DNA of 8,747 bases from DATDSR01 sp036517855 (GTDB lineage: Bacteria > Patescibacteriota > Minisyncoccia > Phycocordibacterales > DATDSR01): assembly GCA_036517855.1 (NCBI GenBank), contig DATDSR010000034.1, positions 1-8,747 of the forward strand. The letters run 5' to 3'. The notes beneath the pieces are model-generated. The model did not search any database. It was given only the letters and a program-made list of their open reading frames with translations, and was not told where the DNA came from. The position numbers were made by a program, and so were the translations under genes. This document shows, one piece after another, positions 5,022 to 8,747 of this stretch. Position 1 is the stretch's first letter. The number at the start of each line of letters is the position of its first letter.

Positions 5022-5030
5022 TGCTATAAT
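5022..5030 (+). promoter_or_regulatory. Extended -10 promoter of the 5038-5634 gene
   Basis: A perfect TG-C-TATAAT. Its last base is 8 nt before the A of ATG 5038, so transcription is expected to start at or one base before the start codon: a leaderless mRNA. No Shine-Dalgarno and no clear -35. Confidence 0.65.
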
Positions 5031-5037
5031 AAAATCT

Positions 5038-5634
5038 ATGATTGAAGGTAAATCTAGGAATGAAAAGGAACAGCGATGGGCCACGGTCTTAAGTGAGATT
5101 GATACATGGATAGACAACAGAGGGAAAGGTGTTGATCCAGGGATAAAAGAAACATTAGCAGGACTAAGGGTTTTTGAAATTGGGACGGCCGCTTCCTGCG
5201 AAGGACATTTGGAAGGCCCAAACGGAGGGCCTTGGATTGATATAGAAGCTAAGGAGGCACAACGTCTCTACAACGAGCTCATAAAACCCATTCATAATAA
5301 ACGGTGGAAGGAGGGCAAGGTCGTGCGAAGAGAGCCGTTTACACCCGAAGAACGCAAGTTGCTTGATGAAGTGAAAGAAAAATCTTTGATCCTTAATCTT
5401 GAGAAAAGGAAGAAGCTGGTACCAGTACTCGAGGAATTTAATGCAGGTCGAAGTACTCCGTATATGTATAGGTTAGAAATTAACAGAAGAGGTGATGGTA
5501 GCAGTAGAATCGAGAGTGCTGGCGTTGAATATGCTGTGATTGCTGACAAAATGGAGCGCCAAGCTTACTTGCTAGCCTTTCAAAAAGAGATGGGGGAGTT
5601 TGCCAATTTCCTCAAGGCTAAATACCTTAGTTAG
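5038..5634 (+). CDS. Unrecognised 198-residue protein with a CEGH motif
   Basis: ATG 5038 is fixed by the adjacent extended -10 box. The protein is soluble and highly charged. The most distinctive part is FEIGTAASCEGHLEGPNGGPWIDIEAKEA (about residues 46-74), where the Cys-Glu-Gly-His at 54-57 and the PWIDI strand look like a conserved core that could bind a metal or a ligand. It is followed by a Lys/Glu-rich helical region (about 75-135), which may be coiled coil, and a C-terminal beta/alpha part (MYRLEINRRGDGSSRIE, then two helices). I have seen similar T-x-SCEGH-x-n-PWI arrangements in uncharacterised CPR proteins, but cannot name a family or function. It is relatively AT-rich. Its stop codon overlaps that of the convergent toxin gene by 4 nt. 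Confidence 0.75.
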   Translation: MIEGKSRNEKEQRWATVLSEIDTWIDNRGKGVDPGIKETLAGLRVFEIGTAASCEGHLEGPNGGPWIDIEAKEAQRLYNELIKPIHNKRWKEGKVVRREPFTPEERKLLDEVKEKSLILNLEKRKKLVPVLEEFNAGRSTPYMYRLEINRRGDGSSRIESAGVEYAVIADKMERQAYLLAFQKEMGEFANFLKAKYLS

Positions 5635-5897
5635 AACCTTAGCCGATATATCCAATCGTGGGGGCCACAGGTTAGGAAGATTGCTTTGTCGCCCTCGAGC
5701 TTTAAGGCGATGCGGTATTTGCGATCAATGCGAATCGTCCAAATCTCCTTGCCTTTTGGCTCTATCTTTTCAGTATTTAAAGATGGATGAAAGGGGTTGT
5801 GCTTAAACAGACGTTCCTGTTTTTCCGCCTTTTTCTGTAACGCTACTGACAGTTCAGCGTATCGCATCTTAAACTCTCTGGCGTATATGACCTCCAT
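5631..5897 (-). CDS. RelE/ParE-superfamily toxin (YafQ/RelE-like)
   Basis: 88 residues. It shows the compact RelE fold pattern: N-terminal YAREFKMRYAELSVALQKKAEKQERLFKHNP helices, HPSLNTEKIEPKGKEIWTIRIDRKYRIALKLEGDKAIFLTCGPHDWIYRL. The basic strand residues (Arg56, Arg59, Arg62) and the terminal HDWIYR (80-85) sit where RelE-type toxins keep their catalytic or RNA-binding residues. The family cleaves mRNA on the ribosome (RelE, YafQ) or inhibits gyrase (ParE); which applies here cannot be decided. It starts 11 nt after the stop of the 67-residue protein encoded upstream, the usual antitoxin-first order. Its stop codon shares TTAG with that of the convergent gene. No terminator is visible, so transcripts may run antisense into 5038-5634. 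Confidence 0.85.
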   Translation of the reverse strand: MEVIYAREFKMRYAELSVALQKKAEKQERLFKHNPFHPSLNTEKIEPKGKEIWTIRIDRKYRIALKLEGDKAIFLTCGPHDWIYRLRF

Positions 5898-5908
5898 TCC
5901 GTATTTGT

Positions 5909-6112
5909 TTATTTGCGCAAATCTCGCAAGGATCGTAGTTTGTACACACGGCCAGCTTTCACGTCTCGCTCCGCCCGCTCCAAACTATCCAAAAAGTCAG
6001 GATTGTACATACCAAACATAGAGGCAAGTTTTTCAAGACGATTTGCATCCATTTCCACAACGAATTTGCCTTTTCTTACGGATGGTTTAATTGTGATAGC
6101 CATAGTATTCAT
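5909..6112 (-). CDS. Antitoxin partner of the RelE-like toxin
   Basis: 67 residues starting MNTMAITIKPSVRKGKFVVEMDANRLEKLASMFGMYNP and ending AERDVKAGRVYKLRSLRDLRK. The short N-terminal region is followed by an acidic helix and a basic GRVYK-x-x-SL-x-DL tail. That pattern is common in antitoxins that wrap around RelE-family toxins. I chose the ATG at 6112 because the -10 box ends 6 nt before it. The second ATG (6103) is also possible, and the longer in-frame extension to 6172 would include the promoter. In the cell it would neutralise the toxin and probably repress the shared promoter. I do not recognise a DNA-binding fold with certainty, so the assignment rests on size, order and the C-terminal motif. 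Confidence 0.75.
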   Translation of the reverse strand: MNTMAITIKPSVRKGKFVVEMDANRLEKLASMFGMYNPDFLDSLERAERDVKAGRVYKLRSLRDLRK

Positions 6113-6118
6113 TCGCGT

Positions 6119-6147
6119 ATCATACCAGACGTAGCAACTTGTAGCAA
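6119..6147 (-). promoter_or_regulatory. Toxin-antitoxin operon promoter
   Basis: Minus strand: TTGCTA (6142-6147), a 17-nt spacer ending in TGG, then TATGAT (6119-6124). The predicted start falls on ATG 6112, so the mRNA would be leaderless. TTGCTAC occurs twice in tandem, at the -35 and inside the spacer, a possible operator half-site repeat for antitoxin binding. Confidence 0.6.
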
Positions 6148-6152
6148 GTGAC

Positions 6153-6194
6153 AAAAAAGTGAACGGCTCCAACTGCGTGTGCAGAAGGAGCCGT
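6153..6194 (-). terminator. Intrinsic terminator of the small basic protein gene
   Basis: Minus strand: ACGGCTCC pairs with GGAGCCGT (plus-strand 6187-6194 and 6163-6170). There is an inner CTGC/GCAG stem (6173-6176 with 6181-6184) across a small AA/AA internal loop. TCAC and six T residues follow (plus-strand A-run 6153-6158). It ends 25 nt past the stop at 6220 and also separates this gene from the toxin-antitoxin promoter. Confidence 0.85.
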
Positions 6195-6219
6195 CGTGCG
6201 GAAGCTAAGCTTATGCGAG

Positions 6220-6411
6220 TTATTGCTCCAGCAGCTTGCGGATACGGAGCATTGCTTCTTTGCTACTCTTGCTGTCCTTCTTGTGGCGCTCCAGTGTTTC
6301 CTTTGACCAAGAAAAACGGGATGCATCCTTACCGGAGCGACCCTCTTGTGCTCTGTACGCCCCGAATTCTCTGATGGCTCGGAGCAGTCTGTTTAGAGCC
6401 CTTTTGTCCAT
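6220..6411 (-). CDS. Small basic protein of unknown function
   Basis: 63 residues, MDKRALNRLLRAIREFGAYRAQEGRSGKDASRFSWSKETLERHKKDSKSSKEAMLRIRKLLEQ, strongly basic with two amphipathic helices joined by a Ser/Gly-rich turn. ATG 6411 is supported by AAGGAGGG on the minus strand (6420-6427), 8 nt upstream. The gene has its own promoter and a textbook terminator, so it is a monocistronic unit and very likely real. The composition suggests nucleic-acid or ribosome binding, but no known motif (zinc finger, S21 or L34 signature, HTH) is visible. Its promoter shares its -35 region with the divergent 23S-locus promoter. Confidence 0.75.
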   Translation of the reverse strand: MDKRALNRLLRAIREFGAYRAQEGRSGKDASRFSWSKETLERHKKDSKSSKEAMLRIRKLLEQ

Positions 6412-6435
6412 TAGCCCAGCCCTCCTTCTTGGCCA

Positions 6436-6464
6436 AAACTAGCATATCCACAGGGGGTTGACAA
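6436..6464 (-). promoter_or_regulatory. Promoter of the small basic protein gene
   Basis: Minus strand: TTGTCA (6459-6464), a 17-nt spacer ending in TGC, then TAGTTT (6436-6441). The predicted start near 6429 is just before the Shine-Dalgarno, giving a leader of about 17 nt. The -35 hexamer overlaps that of the divergent promoter by five bases. Confidence 0.5.
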
Positions 6465-6485
6465 TGAAAATGGGTTCTATATAAT
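6458..6485 (+). promoter_or_regulatory. Consensus sigma-70 promoter at the 23S locus
   Basis: TTGACA (6458-6463), a 16-nt spacer, then TATAAT (6480-6485). Both hexamers are perfect, making this the strongest promoter in the window. Transcription would begin near 6492. It lies about 230 nt before the 23S gene, with an intrinsic terminator in between. Confidence 0.85.
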
Positions 6486-6493
6486 GGCCAGTA

Positions 6494-6532
6494 ATGTTAC
6501 AAGTGATTAATCCTAACGCGCGGCTGACGTAG
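6494..6532 (+). CDS. Possible 12-residue leader peptide
   Basis: ATG 6494, immediately after the predicted transcription start, opens a 12-codon frame (MLQVINPNARLT) ending at TAG 6530-6532. There is no Shine-Dalgarno; translation would have to be leaderless, as predicted for several other genes here. Codons 9-11 form the 5' arm of the possible antiterminator. An ORF this short can easily arise by chance. Confidence 0.25.
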   Translation: MLQVINPNARLT

Positions 6533-6559
6533 GTCTAATTCATTTTGGACCCCACGAGG

Positions 6560-6581
6560 CCCCGCTTAGCGGGGATTTTTT
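6560..6581 (+). terminator. Intrinsic terminator upstream of the 23S gene
   Basis: CCCCGC 6560-6565, TTA loop, GCGGGG 6569-6574, then A and six T residues. A textbook + strand terminator between the only strong promoter and the 23S gene. Confidence 0.85.
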
Positions 6582-6597
6582 ATCTATAACATTCGAG

Positions 6598-6664
6598 CGA
6601 ACTTTGAAAATTTAATCCCGTCGTATGAGATTAGTATCCCAATTGGGGTCTTTTCAGCTCATAC
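6598..6664 (+). promoter_or_regulatory. boxA-like antitermination site and leader hairpin of 23S
   Basis: CGAACTTTGAAAATTTA (6598-6614) resembles the boxA of rRNA leaders (TGCTCTTTAACAATTTA in E. coli, TTCTTTGAAAA in B. subtilis), the NusB/S10 site that lets polymerase read through rRNA genes. It is followed by a 7-bp hairpin, GTATGAG 6623-6629 with CTCATAC 6658-6664, enclosing CCCAATTGGG. I found no convincing second promoter between this site and the 23S gene. The rest of the upstream stretch, to about 6718, shows nothing else recognisable. Confidence 0.45.
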
Positions 6665-6718
6665 AGATGGATGGGTAAATGTAACAAAGATAATAGTGGT
6701 GTGCGGATTTCCTAATAA

Positions 6719-8715
<1,997 letters not shown>

Positions 8716-8747
8716 GGAGATCGTAGTTACAAAATCTGGCCATATGC
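8716..8747 (+). ncRNA. 5' end of a group I intron at 23S position 1917
   Basis: After TAACTAT the sequence should continue AACGGTCCTAAGG in nearly all bacteria. Here it becomes GGAGATC, then GTAGTTA. GTAGTTA (8723-8729) is an internal guide sequence: it pairs with all seven bases of the exon end (8709-8715), the last pair being the U.G wobble that marks group I 5' splice sites. The loop is 7 nt. Position 1917 is an established group I site (Coxiella Cbu.L1917) near the I-CeuI site at 1923. Only 32 nt are present, so the catalytic core, any LAGLIDADG ORF and the 3' splice site cannot be seen. Confidence 0.85.

Larger units (their letters stand above)
6492..6581 (+). ncRNA. Candidate short leader RNA or small RNA before 23S
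   Basis: The segment bounded by the consensus promoter and the intrinsic terminator would be a transcript of about 90 nt. It contains a hairpin GGTCT 6532-6536 with GGACC 6547-6551. GCGCGGC 6518-6524 could pair with GCCCCGC 6559-6565 (6 of 7 positions), which would break up the terminator. It does not fold as tRNA, 5S or SRP RNA. It may be an independent small RNA or the attenuator leader of the 23S transcript. Confidence 0.45.

Noticed and set aside
6113..6172. Longer antitoxin start at 6172
   Set aside because: It would place the -35 and -10 of the operon within the coding sequence, and the added residues look unlike a protein start.
6492..6581. tRNA, 5S or SRP RNA for the promoter-terminator segment
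   Set aside because: It lacks the acceptor/T-arm pairing, the 5S core sequences and the SRP GGAA/AGCA tetraloop domain.

Overview
The window looks like a chromosomal segment of a Candidate Phyla Radiation (Patescibacteria, Parcubacteria-like) bacterium. The evidence is the protein content (a peptidoglycan-binding tail followed by a PKD/lamin-tail surface protein, and a small TM-helix channel protein), an rplJ-rplL pair not flanked by rplKA or rpoBC, very short 5' leaders with few Shine-Dalgarno sites, and a 23S rRNA gene that is split by an intron and has its own promoter. The lineage is inferred from these traits; no database search was possible.

Layout. 1-1600 is a cell-surface block on the + strand: the C-terminus of a peptidoglycan-binding protein, a secreted Ig-like/PKD/lamin-tail protein, and a 33-residue single-span membrane peptide. 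1572-2642 is the ribosomal stalk operon: promoter, structured L10 leader with a possible attenuator, rplJ, a large intergenic inverted repeat, and rplL. 2704-4138 holds a winged-helix protein fused to a nucleotidyltransferase-like domain, then a five-span TM-helix channel protein ending in an intrinsic terminator. 4199-6464 is accessory sequence: an unrecognised minus-strand gene, a divergent unrecognised plus-strand gene, a RelE-type toxin with its antitoxin, and a small basic protein with its own promoter and terminator. 6458-8747 is the 23S rRNA locus: a strong promoter that shares its -35 region with the divergent basic-protein gene, a possible 12-codon leader ORF followed by a textbook intrinsic terminator, a boxA-like element, and the 23S gene.

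The most striking feature is at the very end. The 23S sequence stops matching the universal consensus in the helix 69 loop, straight after the equivalent of E. coli U1917. The next bases can form a 7-bp group I intron P1 helix with the exon, including the diagnostic U.G pair at the splice site. The window ends 32 bases into this intron.

A second theme is expression architecture. Several genes have a -10 box only 6-8 nt before the ATG, implying leaderless or nearly leaderless mRNAs. Others combine a very short leader with a good Shine-Dalgarno. Perfect hairpins without U-tracts occupy most intergenic gaps. Stretches with no gene over about 300 bases: only 6412-6718, described under the 23S upstream features.
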